Shown: piece after piece, positions 1-11,299 of the stretch
Position numbering within the stretch: position 1 is the first letter of the stretch
Layout of the letters: each line of letters begins with the position of its first letter
Assembly (NCBI GenBank): GCA_029953675.1
Contig: JAMWBK010000003.1
Coordinates: 248,001-312,000, forward strand
Origin: Rhodosorus marinus
Taxonomy: Eukaryota > Rhodophyta > Stylonematophyceae > Stylonematales > Stylonemataceae
Direction: 5' to 3'
DNA: 64,000 nucleotides
Translations under genes and position numbers: made by a program
The notes under the pieces: model-generated
Seen by the model: only the letters and a program-made list of their open reading frames with translations
What the model was told of the DNA's origin: nothing
Database searches by the model: none

Positions 1-212
1 AGCAGGAGCCGTTTTCCTTTTTGTCTGCTTGGCGTTGATACTTAATCGTTACTAACTGTTAGATAGGAGTCGCACAGTGGTATTGCAACTTACTCAGAGA
101 TTTATTTTGTTCAAACTGTACAACTGACGTCATCTTCTCGAGCACATCCGAGTGCTGATACAGTATATGCAATGGCTTAAATACGAACACGCCTAAGGTC
201 TTTAACAATCGA
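1..212. other. 3' flank of the ADCK1-like gene
   Basis: No reading frame or recognisable element is visible. The stretch lies just downstream of the stop codon of the minus-strand kinase gene and probably holds its 3' untranslated region and polyadenylation signal. Confidence 0.4.
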
Positions 213-2192
213 TCAGTCCGCTGGAGAAGTCAACGGTCCCGGAGTCTCGATTGCGGCGTCCGAGACATCCTTCTGCTTGCTAAAGAGCGAGGATACCGCT
301 TTCATGAGCCGGGAATAGGCCACAAGCAGCTGGAACGCATAAATACGGATGTGCATGTTTAGAGTTCTTGACCTGACCTGAAGCGTGGACATCCAGTCAC
401 CCGGATCCAAGTTGGAAAGACCCTCCTCCTCTATCACTCGACTTATGGTCTCCGCCGTAATGGTCAACGTGTTCAGTGGGGCCCCTAGGGCACGGTCGAT
501 GCTCCGAAGATTATCGTTTGTCTTCATAACAAGGAGAAGCTCCCTCGGCATGGACGATAGGAGTTCGCTGATCTCTGGAAAGTACTGTTCGACGTACCCC
601 CTCAGCTCCTCACTGTTGTCCGTGCCGTGTTTCATCTCCAGCCTATCAAATGCAAGCTTGCTTTCCACCTCATTATCCACCCCAACGATCTGATTCCATG
701 ATTTCAGCGTCAGCATCGCCGCCAGGAGGCGAAAAGATTCCCCATCCGCCCCAAGTCCGACCGCGCTCGACTGAACCTCTGATTCATTTCTAGTCATCAA
801 ACCATGCCAAAGATGCGCATAATCTATCCTAAATCTGTCTCCGAGTTCTTTGTACAGGCCATGGTCAAGAAGAACCAGCTGTGGCTTGGTCGGCCTCTCA
901 GGGTGTCTCCTGACAAGAATATTCCCCCCGTGAGGGTCACAGTGTAGAAACCCATGCTTGAAGATCTAGTCCATGAGAGCGCGCAACAAAAAACAGTGGG
1001 TTCGTGGTACCGTACGGTTCGTCTCAGATTTCTGGACGGAATGTCTCAGCTAGCGGTTAGAGAGGACAACTTACTTGATCCGCAAAAGTCCTGGAAATGA
1101 TCCTGGAGACGTCCTTTGGGTCCAATCCCATCCCCATGATCTTGTCAACCATCAAAATTTGGGTGCCTTCCTCGAAGCTCATCGTCAGAACACTGGACGT
1201 CGTCCAATCCCAGTGCACATCGGGCGTAACCATCTCAGTTGAATCTCCAAGGTTGCGCCTGCACCGTTCCAAGTTTTCACCTGTACGGGGCACATCCAAC
1301 GTTTGGCTTGTTCTTTGAGAAACCTCCTACTTAACACAACGGAGGGCTCGAAAGTCTGTCAACACCGCTTGTCGTGTCCAAACGGACATTTTCTCACCTT
1401 CAAGAACAAAATCGAGCTCTTTTGGAAGGTTTTCTGCGGTCTCCTCTGCTATCCACCGGAAGTCAAAGTTTGGGAAAAGGTGGTGCGCAAGACTGACCAG
1501 TGACGTTACAGTGAAGATATCAGCCTTCGACGACTCTTGCAGTCCTAAATGCTGAACTTTTACGGCTACTTTCTGATTGCTGTCCTTTCGAACTGCAGAA
1601 TGTACCTGTAGATGCAGCCGGATGTCCGTCTTTAAGATGCGCAGGAAAGGCAGTGGAAAAGGATCATGGACGTTGTTACACGTACTTGAGCCAACGACGC
1701 AACGGCGATTGGTTCTTCAGAGAACGAGCTGAAACAAGAGTCTATGTCTGAGCCAAATTCTCTCCTGAAAACTTCACGAATTTGACTGATTGACCTCGGC
1801 CGACAGGCAGCCAACAAGGAGGAGAGTGTACGGCAGTACTGCGCTGGGATGACATGATCTAGTTGAGCCAGATGCTGGCCAAATTTGATATAAAGACCGC
1901 CATTCTTCTCACAGAGCTCCAACAATCTCCTTGCACCTCGTTCGTGAGCTAAATTCCGCAATACGTCAGGATCCCCATCCCTATATCGGTTCAGTTTGTA
2001 GTCCGCTGCAACCTGAGAGGCAACCGCGACACTCCGAGACAATCTAACAAACCCAGAAATACCGTTTCCATCGTTCCTGATGAGGTCATTCGATCCGAAA
2101 AGTCCACCAGTCATTACCAGAGATCCGACTAGTCTCCATCTCACGCGTTTCATCTCTCGAGAAAAGGAAGAATTGTGGTCACCAATCTTCAC
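213..2192 (-). CDS. ADCK1: ADCK1-type atypical (ABC1/UbiB family) kinase
   Basis: The UbiB family comprises atypical protein-kinase-like proteins, usually mitochondrial or plastid, linked to quinone and lipid metabolism; ADCK1 has been tied to mitochondrial morphology. Four exons give about 557 aa, close to the human ADCK1 length: 2192-1686, 1605-1398, 1280-1075 and 965-213, with introns of 80, 117 and 109 nt whose phases all add up. Family signatures follow in order: the KxGQ-type motif YIKFGQH, the SLAQVH alanine-rich loop (restored across intron 1), VAVKVQH with the ATP-site lysine, NLPKELDF, the catalytic HCDPHGGN and the metal-binding LDHG. The kinase core looks intact. The start is the first ATG of the open frame; targeting is not evident, so a further 5' exon cannot be excluded. 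The family is near certain; the ADCK1 rather than ADCK2/5 subgroup rests on the LDHGLY and LHCDPH context. Confidence 0.9.
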
Positions 2193-2526
2193 ATTCCTCC
2201 TATGGAAACCTTTGCTTTCGAATCCACGCCATTGTGCCTACTTCCCCTTCAGCATCCATAGACTCTCCCAAATATAGACTTTTCTACAGAAGCTAATGCT
2301 CCAAACCCATTTCTCTGAATTCTCGATGGATGCATTGAATCACCGCAGCTCATTAGTCCCTTAAAATCGTCAGTCGTCAGCTCTAAATATTTCACACTCA
2401 GCCACAGCTCTCCAACCTTCACCTCCTCACCCGTCGTCAATCGAACCATCTCCTTCCACATCACCGTCAGCTCCAACGTAGGCTTGTCATCTCCGTCCGA
2501 TAACCATATCGGACCGTCTGATAACC

Positions 2527-3481
2527 GTTTATCGGACCTGTATTTAGTAATAATAGAGCATATTTTCTGTGGATCCCATCCGATATGAGTTTATCGGACC
2601 TGAATAAAAACGAAAAACAAAGCTTTTGTCTGATAAATAGTCCGATAACGACCGATTGCGTCCGATATTTTTCAATGCATCTTTTTCGGTGCGTTGGGAC
2701 TTTTGTGTGTTTGGCAAATCACTCGCACAGAGCAGCAGGTTGTTGACCTACTAAGAGTATCCTGTTTTAAGTCCGAGGAGCCATCGCGTAAGGAACAGTA
2801 CAAGGGGTAGGAAGAGGGGAGAAGGCTGTTGCCGACTATATTGTGAGGAGGATGTGAAAGTATGAACTAGTGCCAGGGAGCTGGAACCGGGGGATTAAGT
2901 CCTTCGTATTATCCAAGGGTTTCAGTGCCTGCCGAATCCGGCTGGGCTGACCGCCTCTTCTTTGATCCTCGCATGTTCAGGATATCCTTTTGGTTCCGGC
3001 GCTGTGTGGGTGAAGGAACTCTTCTTGTACCAGCGCAAGGGGCTACTGAAAGCTGCTGAGGAGCTCAGGGGTTGTTATCCGGCGCTGCAGTGCTGCTCCT
3101 CTGTATGCAAATCAGCCCCTCCCCCATATCCTTGGTTCCGATCTTCTGGTTTCTCAAAGTTTGCTGTCTCGACAAAGGTTTGATTTTTTTTCATCAGTAC
3201 GCGAGGAATAATTGTTACCTTTTTCGGTGGCACGACAAAGGCGGCTTTCGCTGGTTCAACCGAATGTAAAGACAGCCTGTCGAGTTCAGAAGTAATCATA
3301 ATTCATTACATGATAGTGCCCGCTTCTCATGTTTAAAAATAATCATAATTCATGATGCACGAGTGAGACCTTGGCATACCAAGAAGTAATCATGATTCAA
3401 TGATTGGCCCGGAGATGATTGATTATTCGCGTAACGTTGATTGAATATTTGACGATTTATCGTCGCCGTTTATCGGACCTG
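2527..3481 (+). repeat. Three direct copies of GTTTATCGGACCTG
   Basis: The same 14-mer occurs at 2527-2540, 2589-2602 and 3468-3481, all on the plus strand. Shorter related pieces (TCCGATA, TTATCGGAC) lie at about 2500-2520, 2640-2680 and 3576-3585. Copies one and two sit 62 bp apart and copy three about 0.9 kb further, so the set flanks the interval 2603-3467. This could be the remains of a short non-autonomous element or a decayed minisatellite. No transposase frame lies between the copies. Confidence 0.6.
3290..3402 (+). repeat. Three copies of an AATCATAATTCAT-like motif
   Basis: Near-identical runs occur at 3290-3306, 3338-3354 and 3384-3402, each reading roughly AGTAATCATAATTCATG. Spacing is 46-48 bp, so they may be a degenerate tandem repeat of about 47 bp or a cluster of binding sites upstream of the iron transporter gene. 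The third copy has one A-to-G change. Confidence 0.5.
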
Positions 3482-3581
3482 GCAATCTGACCGGTTTTTT
3501 TCAAAGAGTTTCAATCAGACGCAAACCCTGCCAGTGATTTTACGCTGATTCTCAATAGTCCCATCCACTTCAAAATTTATC

Positions 3582-3608
3582 GGACAGTCAGTGTGTGACT
3601 GACTGTCC
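3582..3608. repeat. Perfect inverted repeat, 11-bp arms
   Basis: Arms GGACAGTCAGT and ACTGACTGTCC are perfect reverse complements around a 5-nt spacer, GTGTG. The left arm begins within a TTATCGGAC piece, so it overlaps the dispersed repeat family of this gap. It could be a terminal or subterminal repeat of a decayed element or a transcript hairpin. Confidence 0.65.
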
Positions 3609-4267
3609 ATCACAGCACTTCTCAACGGCTTTTGTTCGTTTCCTCCATTCATTAGAAAGAAAAACAAAACTGGCTAATTTCTTCTTCAATACATATATTG
3701 GAAAACTACCAATAGAATTTTTTCCTGAACTTTCCTAACCAATCAAGAACCCAGAATTCATAAATTTAATTATGGTAATTTCTGACGTTTCTTTCTTGGT
3801 TGAATGAATGGAACGACTCCTGATAGCGGGAAGTCCCCAACGACCATCCTCCTCGAGGCTCCCGTCGTTTACGAGTCTCGTTTGCGGTCGTTCATTCTTG
3901 GGACCAGCTAGCCCTTCGAATAAAGTTCACAGTTAAATACTTGGTCGGCCACCTACCTATTCTCTTAATAGAACAGATGTGATCACTTGGATTCCCTCCA
4001 CAGTGGTTCTCAAGCCGAGCGGAGGATATCAGATTCCATCCGAGGTTTTCGCGATTAGGTTGGGTGGGCGGAGATTATCTGCTCGAGTTAGTGGGAAGGC
4101 GGTTGAGGTTCCATCAGTTGCTCAAAGGAGACATAGAGCTAAGGAGACTGGGGGCAGGGACAGGAACGGTGGGGAAGGGAGGGGGAAGGGTTTTGTGGAG
4201 CTGGGGGGTGGTCTCTTGTCTACTTTGTTCCTTGGATTTGTTGGATTTGTCACGGTTTGGTTGAGCT

Positions 4268-5445
4268 ATGGGTAGCACAGATGAGAGAGCTTCGTTGCTG
4301 GAGCAAGGGAATAACATGGAATCTGCTGTGGCGCCGGTGCGCGGGGAGATGCATGCTAGTGTTGCTGGGGTTGTGCAGGATATTATCCTAGGCGCTGCTG
4401 ATGGTTTAACTGTACCGTTTGCCCTTGCAGCTGGTCTGACTAGTGCCTTCTCGGATTCGAAATATATCATCGTTGCTGTGCTCTCGGAGCTCGCCGCAGG
4501 AGCAATCAGGTAAGCCTTGCGCTACAGGGTGCTCGGAAATTCAGAAGATTAGTCGCGAGATCTCTAAGGACGTGCCGATTTACTATCATCTCTGTTAGCA
4601 TGGGCCTCGGGGGTTACCTCAGCGGGAAGACTGAACTAGACCACTACAAGATCGAGAAAAAAAGGGAGGAATACGAGGTCAAACACCAAGAAGATGACGA
4701 AGTTGAAGAAACCTTGGAGATCTTCCGTGAATATGGCCTATCCGATGAGCAAATTGCACCTATATGCGAACATTTCAAGAAGAATCACGTAAGATTTTGC
4801 CCAATACAAATCGCGGACGCACTCTCCCCCCCCAATTACGAATCGTGCATGCACTCTCCTTTGTAATTGAGATGCTAAGCGAAGTCCCTGGTCCCGCCGA
4901 CGCACCTTGTTTCTTCCGTACAGGTTGCTTGGGTTGACTTTATGATGAAATTCGAGCTACAACTAGACAAACCAGATGAGATGCAGCCAATTTATAGCGC
5001 TCTAGTAATCGGCGGAGCTTATCTCCTGGCTGGAATGATACCTCTCCTCCCAGTAAGCTCGTCCACACCTGGTCCCTTTTGAAGGAATATCAAGAATTAA
5101 CTGTCCCGGCGAAAAGAAACTAAGAAGATTCTGTTCTTACAGTACTTGATCATAGGGGACGCTCGACTAGCGCTGAAGTACAGTATCGTCTTCACGCTCA
5201 TTGCTCTCTTCGTCTTTGGAATCCTGAAGGTAGGTCAAGCAGACCCATGCTCTGAACGTCTCTTATCCAACCATCGAAACCCATGCCATCTCTTACAATG
5301 CTTCCCATTGCTCCAACGCTTCCGACAAAACCAGAGCAAAGTATTGAGGCAACCGAACGCGTTGAAGGCGGCAATTGAGACCATGATCACTGGAGGTGTA
5401 GCCGCTGCAGCTGCTTTCTTTATCGCAAGATTGATTCCGACATAA
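4268..5445 (+). CDS. VIT1: VIT1/CCC1-type vacuolar iron (manganese) transporter
   Basis: Members of this family export Fe2+ or Mn2+ from cytosol into the vacuole in exchange for protons. Five exons give about 252 aa, the usual size: 4268-4509, 4599-4788, 4924-5052, 5143-5229 and 5335-5445; every intron (89-135 nt) is GT-AG and all phases agree. Visible signatures are the TM1 segment VQDIILGAADGLTVPFALAA, the TM2 motif SELAAGAISMGLGGYLSGKTE-like run restored across intron 1, an acidic and charged metal-binding loop (residues about 95-145, EEVEETLEIF type) and two closing membrane segments ending FFIARLIPT. The KGxxTG turn before the last helix is not conserved; it reads ILKSKVLRQPN after splicing, so the last acceptor is the least certain. 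Transcription diverges from the kinase gene and converges with the next gene, 180 bp between stops. Confidence 0.88.
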
Positions 5446-5625
5446 AGCGCGGAGAGGGCGACAAAAACTGTTGCGCAATCCGCCAAGCAAGCGTGTTGAT
5501 ACTCTGAAACCCGAAACAATGAACCATATGAGTTTTAAATATTCATGTATGTTTGGACAGATATGGATTCTCACCTCAGCTTTGCTCATCCTTCCATGAA
5601 TGCATATCAATTAGAGTTGCCAACT

Positions 5626-6591
5626 TCAAGCCGGGGTGCTAGTCGCATGCCCATGTCCAAACAAAATCAGTGAGCCCTTGAGAACCGAGCATCAGCGATA
5701 TTCAAGGAGTAGCCTTAACTGCAGACATACCTGAATAGTCCGAACGAGCTCCTGGGAAGAGCCACCGAGGAGCTGTACAGCAGACCTTTGATTTTGGAGC
5801 AGCACACTCAACATCTCGACTCTAGATTCGAATTCGTTGGGCCCAGTCTTACGAAAGCGTTTAAGAAAGTCGAGACGATTAGAGGCAGTAGGCATTGATG
5901 GAGCGCGATGAGTGGCATTCCTTACTGCTAGTCTGAACATCTCAGCACCGCTTACTATCGTTCGGTCGAGTTTTCCTGCTACCAAATATGACCCTTGCGG
6001 ATGTAGAATAAATAGATACGTCTTTGATCAGGAAAAACAGCATCACACATGCGCGCAAGTTGCTTTCGTAGAGCAGCTTTACTCTGAAGAGTTTTCTTTG
6101 CTTTCTTTAGCACTTCAGAAATCGCGTCGAACTCGTTGGAGACAATCAGTGCGGATTCACTAACTTCGAAAATCGGTATAAGATCTTCCAGTCTATTAAA
6201 AGGACGATTAAGCCGATTTTCAACCCCTCCGATAGGTACCTTTCCTTACAACAAGGCAATTCGACTTACCCTTGGGAACTGGCCACCTCCTTACCAACCC
6301 ATGGAGCAATATAAGCGACGTCCACATTCTCGCTATACGATTCCAATTTTCTCCTGTTTTTGATTTCGATTGAAGCAACCTGTCACTCAGGATTTTATCG
6401 AGCATCAAGCTCTAGCTGACTCTAAAAACGGTGCAATAGTCCGAGGTTTACCTTACGTCCGCCCAGTACCCTTCACCAAACATTTGCAGAACAGCCGCAT
6501 AGCGATTCTGGATGAGAAATTGTGAAATCTCGTACACACGCACGGCCTTTTGAATAGCTAATATTTGCCGTGCATCCGCACGAGACTGCAT
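5626..6591 (-). CDS. Unrecognised multi-exon protein, about 260 aa
   Basis: I do not recognise this protein. Exons 6591-6452, 6353-6270, 6192-6020, 5978-5733 and a short last one to 5626 join in frame through introns of 98, 77, 41 and about 60-65 nt, with good donors such as GTAAGT and GTATGT. The predicted product begins MQSRADARQILAIQKAV, contains YIAPWVGKEVASSQ, a lysine-rich helix (KKAKKTLQSKAALRKQL) and a further helical stretch RVEMLSVLLQNQRSAVQLLG, with no membrane segment or signal peptide. It looks wholly alpha-helical, so a scaffold or tethering-complex subunit is possible, but that is only inference. The last exon and the 41-nt intron are the weakest parts. Confidence 0.5.
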
Positions 6592-7171
6592 CTTGCCTCA
6601 AGCTCGGCGATCCTCGTCAACCAACACACACCCACCAACAAGGCGATCCAGACACAAGCATCCGCGATCTACCTCAAAAACCGAAACCGAAATATCCAAC
6701 CGTTCCAGATCTTTTAGAGACCTAATCCTTTCCTACTACTGCTCCTAATGCTCAAAAGCAAAACGATTGGTACCATCATCCTAGGAAGACGAAACCAAAT
6801 CTCAGGCGAAGCACAACCACAACCCCTACCCCTGCCACTAGCTCATCTCATACCCCAACGACAAAGTAGGCTTTCTAAGTGCTCCAGAAGCCTGAGTTCC
6901 AAAGCTCCAAAATCAACAAAGAAATCTAATTTCACCATTAAACAATTAGAACGCCTGTTTAATTGGTAATTACTAGTCAGTATCTACCAATTATTTCCTG
7001 ATATGAGATTGATCTCTATTTTAATAGGAGTATTGGTGCTGTAAGCAATATAAGTGAAGATAATTCGTTGATTAAGAGCGTTTTGTCCAGTTATTTTATA
7101 TGATCTACTGTTACATATAATAGAATACTTGGTTGGTTAATAGGCATGTAAACATTCGGTGATTGGATTAG
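6592..7171. other. Intergenic, AT-rich toward the right
   Basis: About 580 bp between the start of the unknown gene and the stop of the helicase gene. No coding or RNA feature is evident. The left part should hold the promoter of the unknown gene and the AT-rich right part the helicase 3' untranslated region. Confidence 0.4.
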
Positions 7172-10100
7172 TTAGTTTTCTGAAATGATTAGTCGGCGGA
7201 CGTTGGTGAGGACCGGGTGGTCCGTGAGGTTCATGTTGGGGTCGGCGAACTTCTGCCAGAGGAGGTCGTCCAGCTGCTTTCGAAGGGTTCGTACAAGAAC
7301 GCCAACTTTCGCCGGAGCCCTGAACTGGATCCAATCGTCTACGGTAATGATTCCTCGGTCGTGATGTATCCTGATGTCACCACCGAATAACAAGAGAGCA
7401 AAGGGGGATACCATCGTCGAATCTCGCAGAAAATCTTTCCCTTCTTTCCCGGGCCCTCCACGTCGAATCTTCTCATTGTAAACAAGCCAACCTGTCTCCA
7501 GCACATTCTCCTCAAAATTCACGCTCCCCTTGTCCAGGAATACTCTCTGCCCGTCTCGGAGCCTCAGCTTCAGTTCCCTGGGCAGCCTCCTTGAATTATC
7601 AACTACCTTGCCTCCAGCAACCTCGCGATAGACCTGTTCGGGTGAATCTACTCGAACTACATGTGGGTAGAGCGCTGCACACACTACCGCTTTCACGATT
7701 TGGGTCACCGAGGAACTATCGTTGCTCCGCGTAGAGAAGCCGGCATCGGAAAGCGCTTGTTCAAACTGCTTGACGCCCTCCGAAATTGTGTTCATCGTGC
7801 GCCTGGACACGGAATTTGCCTCGCAGAAGGCTTTCGCGTTCTTTGCAGACCTGAACGCTTCGTGCACCTTGCTATATGCTAGCAGATCAGATTTGCCCCA
7901 ATTGAAGGCCCGCTTGCGGCTGGGGTCTGAGAACGGCTGACGAACTAGCCCAGCAGATACGATAGCCAGGCATGGGTCAACACACCCAAGCAGGGACGAG
8001 TAAATCAGAAGCTTTCCAAGCCGTACATCCATGGGAAGAACTGCCAGGTGGGCCCCAAGTGCGGTTAGCTCCCGGCCCTTTGGACTGGAGCGAGAAATGG
8101 AGCCGAGGTCGGTGAGGTTGCGCAGCGACGACTCCACGGCATCAGGACTTGGCGGATCGACCGCTAACGCAAGAACCTCTCCAGGATCCCGATTAAGGGC
8201 AGACATTACAGTCAAGCAGCACCGATCGAGGGAAGTCCTTAGTAACTCTGGAACATCCATGTTCCGCAGGCCCTCGAAAGTAGCTTTCTTGACTAGCCGA
8301 AAACAAATGCCAGGCCTTACCCTACCGGCTCGACCGGCGCGCTGCTTCGCGCTAGCCTTTGAAATAAACTGTTCATCGAGTGTGAACGATTGGCTCAACT
8401 CGTCGAACCCGGAAATTTTCGCTCGAATGGAGTCGACCACATAAACAACGTCCTCCACTGTTACCGACGTCTCAGCGACGTTCGTTGAGCAAACTACCTT
8501 TCGTAGCCCGCGAGGTGGTCTCGAAAAAGCTTTTTGGGAGTCTGCAGGGCTTAGCAATGCGTGCAGTGGAACCGGCCACAAGCAGTTCGAGTCGGAGAGT
8601 CTTGATACTAGGGCCATGATATCTGCGATTCCTGGCAGGAAGACCAGGATAGATCCATCCTTTTCCTCCGCTTGTTTGTCAATGGCAAAAACGAGCCTCT
8701 TGATCAAGTCAAGGTTCACAAAGCCCTCGTCAATGATGTTCAGAGTTCTCTGGAATGGATCTTCGCTAACCACTTCGTCGTTGTTCTTCCTTACGCCTCT
8801 TTTCGTCCCAACATCTCCATCTCGCAGCTTGAACTCAGCTGTTCGTAATGCTTCCTCGAGGTAAAACTCAGTGACGGGGAACGTTCTCCCCGAAATAGAG
8901 ATTATCGGTATACTACGATTCAGCTTCTCCTTGAAGTACGATGCAAACCTCTCCGCGTCCAAGGTTGCCGACATCAGCACCACTTTAAGGTCTTTTCTCG
9001 AAGCAAGCACCTCGCGCAAAAGGAGCAGAAGAATATCCGTCTCAATAGACCTCTCATGAACCTCATCCACAACAACATGTGTTATATCTCGAATTCCTGG
9101 ATCACCCTGAAGTCGCCTAAGCAAAATCCCCTACAAGGTCCCACAACCAGCGGAAGCAATAGAAAGGCACGTTTAACATGATGTCCGCGAGATCAATGGC
9201 CTTGCTCAGTTTTGAAGACAAACCGTTGTACAAAACGCAAGGCGCGTGTTGGGGCCTATCTTCGAGTCCAGACGCACTTGGTAGCCAACGTCTTGTCCCA
9301 CTTTTTGGTTTCTAAACGGATTACAACCAGGCAAAAACAACAAGAACACGAAGGGAATTCGCTTTCTCAGTGAGCGCCCAAAGTTCGGAAGCAGCTTGTC
9401 GGTAGACTTTCTGGCCTGCGTACCTCTCCAGCGCGACTCTCTCAGCGACTGAAGCGGCCGCAAGCCTCCTCGGCTGTGTCACCATGATAAACACGTTCGG
9501 ATCATCTACCTCATAGCTGTCTAAAATAAACTATATATGTGTGAACATGAACATCTGAAGCTCAATAATTCTGTCCATCCTCAGAACTTACAAACCCATG
9601 AAAGTGTTGCCCTACTCACCTGGGGAACCTGCGTAGTCTTTCCCGAGCCTGTGGCACCACTAACGACCAATACTTGGTTTTCGGACAGGTCTTCAATGAC
9701 AGACGTCTGATGTTTCCAAGCAGGCAAGGATCTCCTCTTCGCCATAATTTCCGCTGACGGGTTGGAAGCGAATGTCTGCCTCTTGCGAGTTACTCGCTTT
9801 TGCGTAGCACGGGTTCTTTGGGAAGCCTTGCGTCCATCGTGTGCAGGAGATTGGATTCCGACTTTTCCAACCGCGGAAGCGATTTCGTCATCAGCCCGCT
9901 TGCTCACAAGGTGCCGTCGCCGAGCAATCAAACCTGCATCGTCGACGATTTTTTCGAGGTCGCTATGATGCAGGTATGAAATCAGGTTCATCAAAATCGG
10001 CTCCGGATGAGATAATTCCAGTTCGGCCCACGCTGCGCGGGAACGCTCCGCCTCCGACACCAAGCCTCGCATCAACGCCCGACGAGTTGCGGCAGACGTG

Positions 10101-11299
10101 TTCTCTCCGCTCACGTCGACAACAGGCAAAGCATAAGGATACGAACCGAGCACGTCACGGAAGCAAATTCGGACCTTGCCCGATACCGCAGGCAGGTCTC
10201 TCAGACCATCGATACAAACGAAAAAGAGTCCATCATCATCAGTACCAAAGGAAATTTGGTCATCGTAAATCGCTTTTAGAGCCTCTGCTTCTTCTTGCCG
10301 GAGATTTGCCAGTTGTCCTTCAGAGACAACGGACGGGCTCTCATAATCCTCGAACGGTCCAACGACCGACTTAAATAATGATATGACCGCCGCTGGAAGG
10401 TCGCTTCCATTGTCCCTCAAAGCTCGCTCAGCCGCGAGCTTGCTCGAAGCGTACCGCTTGCTCAGCTCGCGCGCTCGCCCTGCATCCACATAGATTCCAT
10501 CCCGAACCACTTCAAGGTCGGCGTGCGGCTTGTACGCTTTCGGAAGCTCTGCCTCATCGAGGTTCATGCACAGCCAGTCGAGTGCTGCGTCATAGTTGCA
10601 ACCAGGTACCCTAGCTGCGGCCACCTCCACGTCCGTTCTCGCAAAGCCCAAAAACGTCAATCTTCGAACCGTATTCTCAAAAGCCCTGCTTGAAATCTCT
10701 TCGTCCGGCTCGACGTGGTGCTGAGATGCCCCCAACTGCAGCGCAGCATCTTCGATAGCAAGCCTCGATTTCTCGGAGAGCCTGACCTCAGCAAGCTTCG
10801 TATTCTGTTTTTCACGTGCCACTTTCTTCTTGTCTATTTCCTTCTTTCGTGTATCCCTCTCCTCGGCAGCCTTCTCAGCCTTCGCAAAAGTGGACCCCAG
10901 TTCAGCCCAAGTGGTTCTGTACTCCGGTGCCATCAAACGATGCAGTGGTTTCCCTCGCTCAAGTTTCGCCAGCACCGTAAGCGCTGCCAGCTCTTCATCA
11001 GCTCCCTCACCGAAAACTGGTTCCCATTCTCCTTTCGCGCCCTTTGGCTCTCCCCGTTTCCCCCGGGGAATCAAGCACTTCACCTTTCCATCGGGCAGAT
11101 TCCTATAAACCGGCCTCAACCTCTTATCCCGTTGACAGCACTCCGAAAGAAGACCTTTGGGCGTCTTCCCAAGCCAACCTCCACCTCCAGTTTCTTTTCT
11201 CTTGTCCTCATCTCCACCTCGCACAACACCACCTCTAAGTGCGGAGGCAGAAGAAACTACAGCTCCTCCTGCGCCAGTTCGACCCCTTCTCTTACCCAT
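7172..11299 (-). CDS. DEAH/RHA-box RNA helicase with UBA-like and RWD-like domains
   Basis: A large ATP-dependent RNA helicase of the DHX29/DHX57/DHX36 type, likely acting in RNA remodelling or translation. Exons 11299-9592, 9520-9424, 9311-9224 and 9130-7172 give about 1280 aa. The N-terminal part has a basic coiled segment (about residues 120-170), a UBA-like three-helix stretch near 205-245 (LTFLGF, AALDWLCMNL) and an RWD-like domain near 330-445 (EAEALKAIYDDQ). Helicase motifs follow: I GATGSGKTTQVPQ, Ia TQPRR, the FCTTGILLRRL run restored across intron 3, II DEVH, III SAT, V STNVAETS and VI QRAGRAGR, then the winged-helix and OB-fold tail. The DEVH variant of the DEAH box is common in this family. 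After motif I an obvious GTGAGT donor would break the frame; a GTAAGT 28 nt later keeps it but inserts about ten residues. Intron 3 uses a weak GTTTGT donor. I cannot choose between DHX29 and DHX57 orthology. Confidence 0.9.

Larger units (their letters stand above)
2193..4267. other. Intergenic region with short dispersed repeats
   Basis: Two kilobases between the divergently transcribed kinase and iron transporter genes. No convincing coding exon was found; short open frames on both strands look random. It contains three copies of a 14-mer around 2527-3481, three copies of an AT-rich motif at 3290-3402 and a perfect 11-bp inverted repeat at 3582-3608 (listed separately). The last few hundred bases probably include the promoter and 5' untranslated region of the transporter at 4268. 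Confidence 0.5.

Noticed and set aside
9841-10374. 177-codon plus-strand frame antisense to the helicase N-terminus
   Set aside because: It lies wholly opposite a long, motif-bearing exon and is rich in Pro, Arg and Ser, as expected of the antisense of a biased coding sequence.
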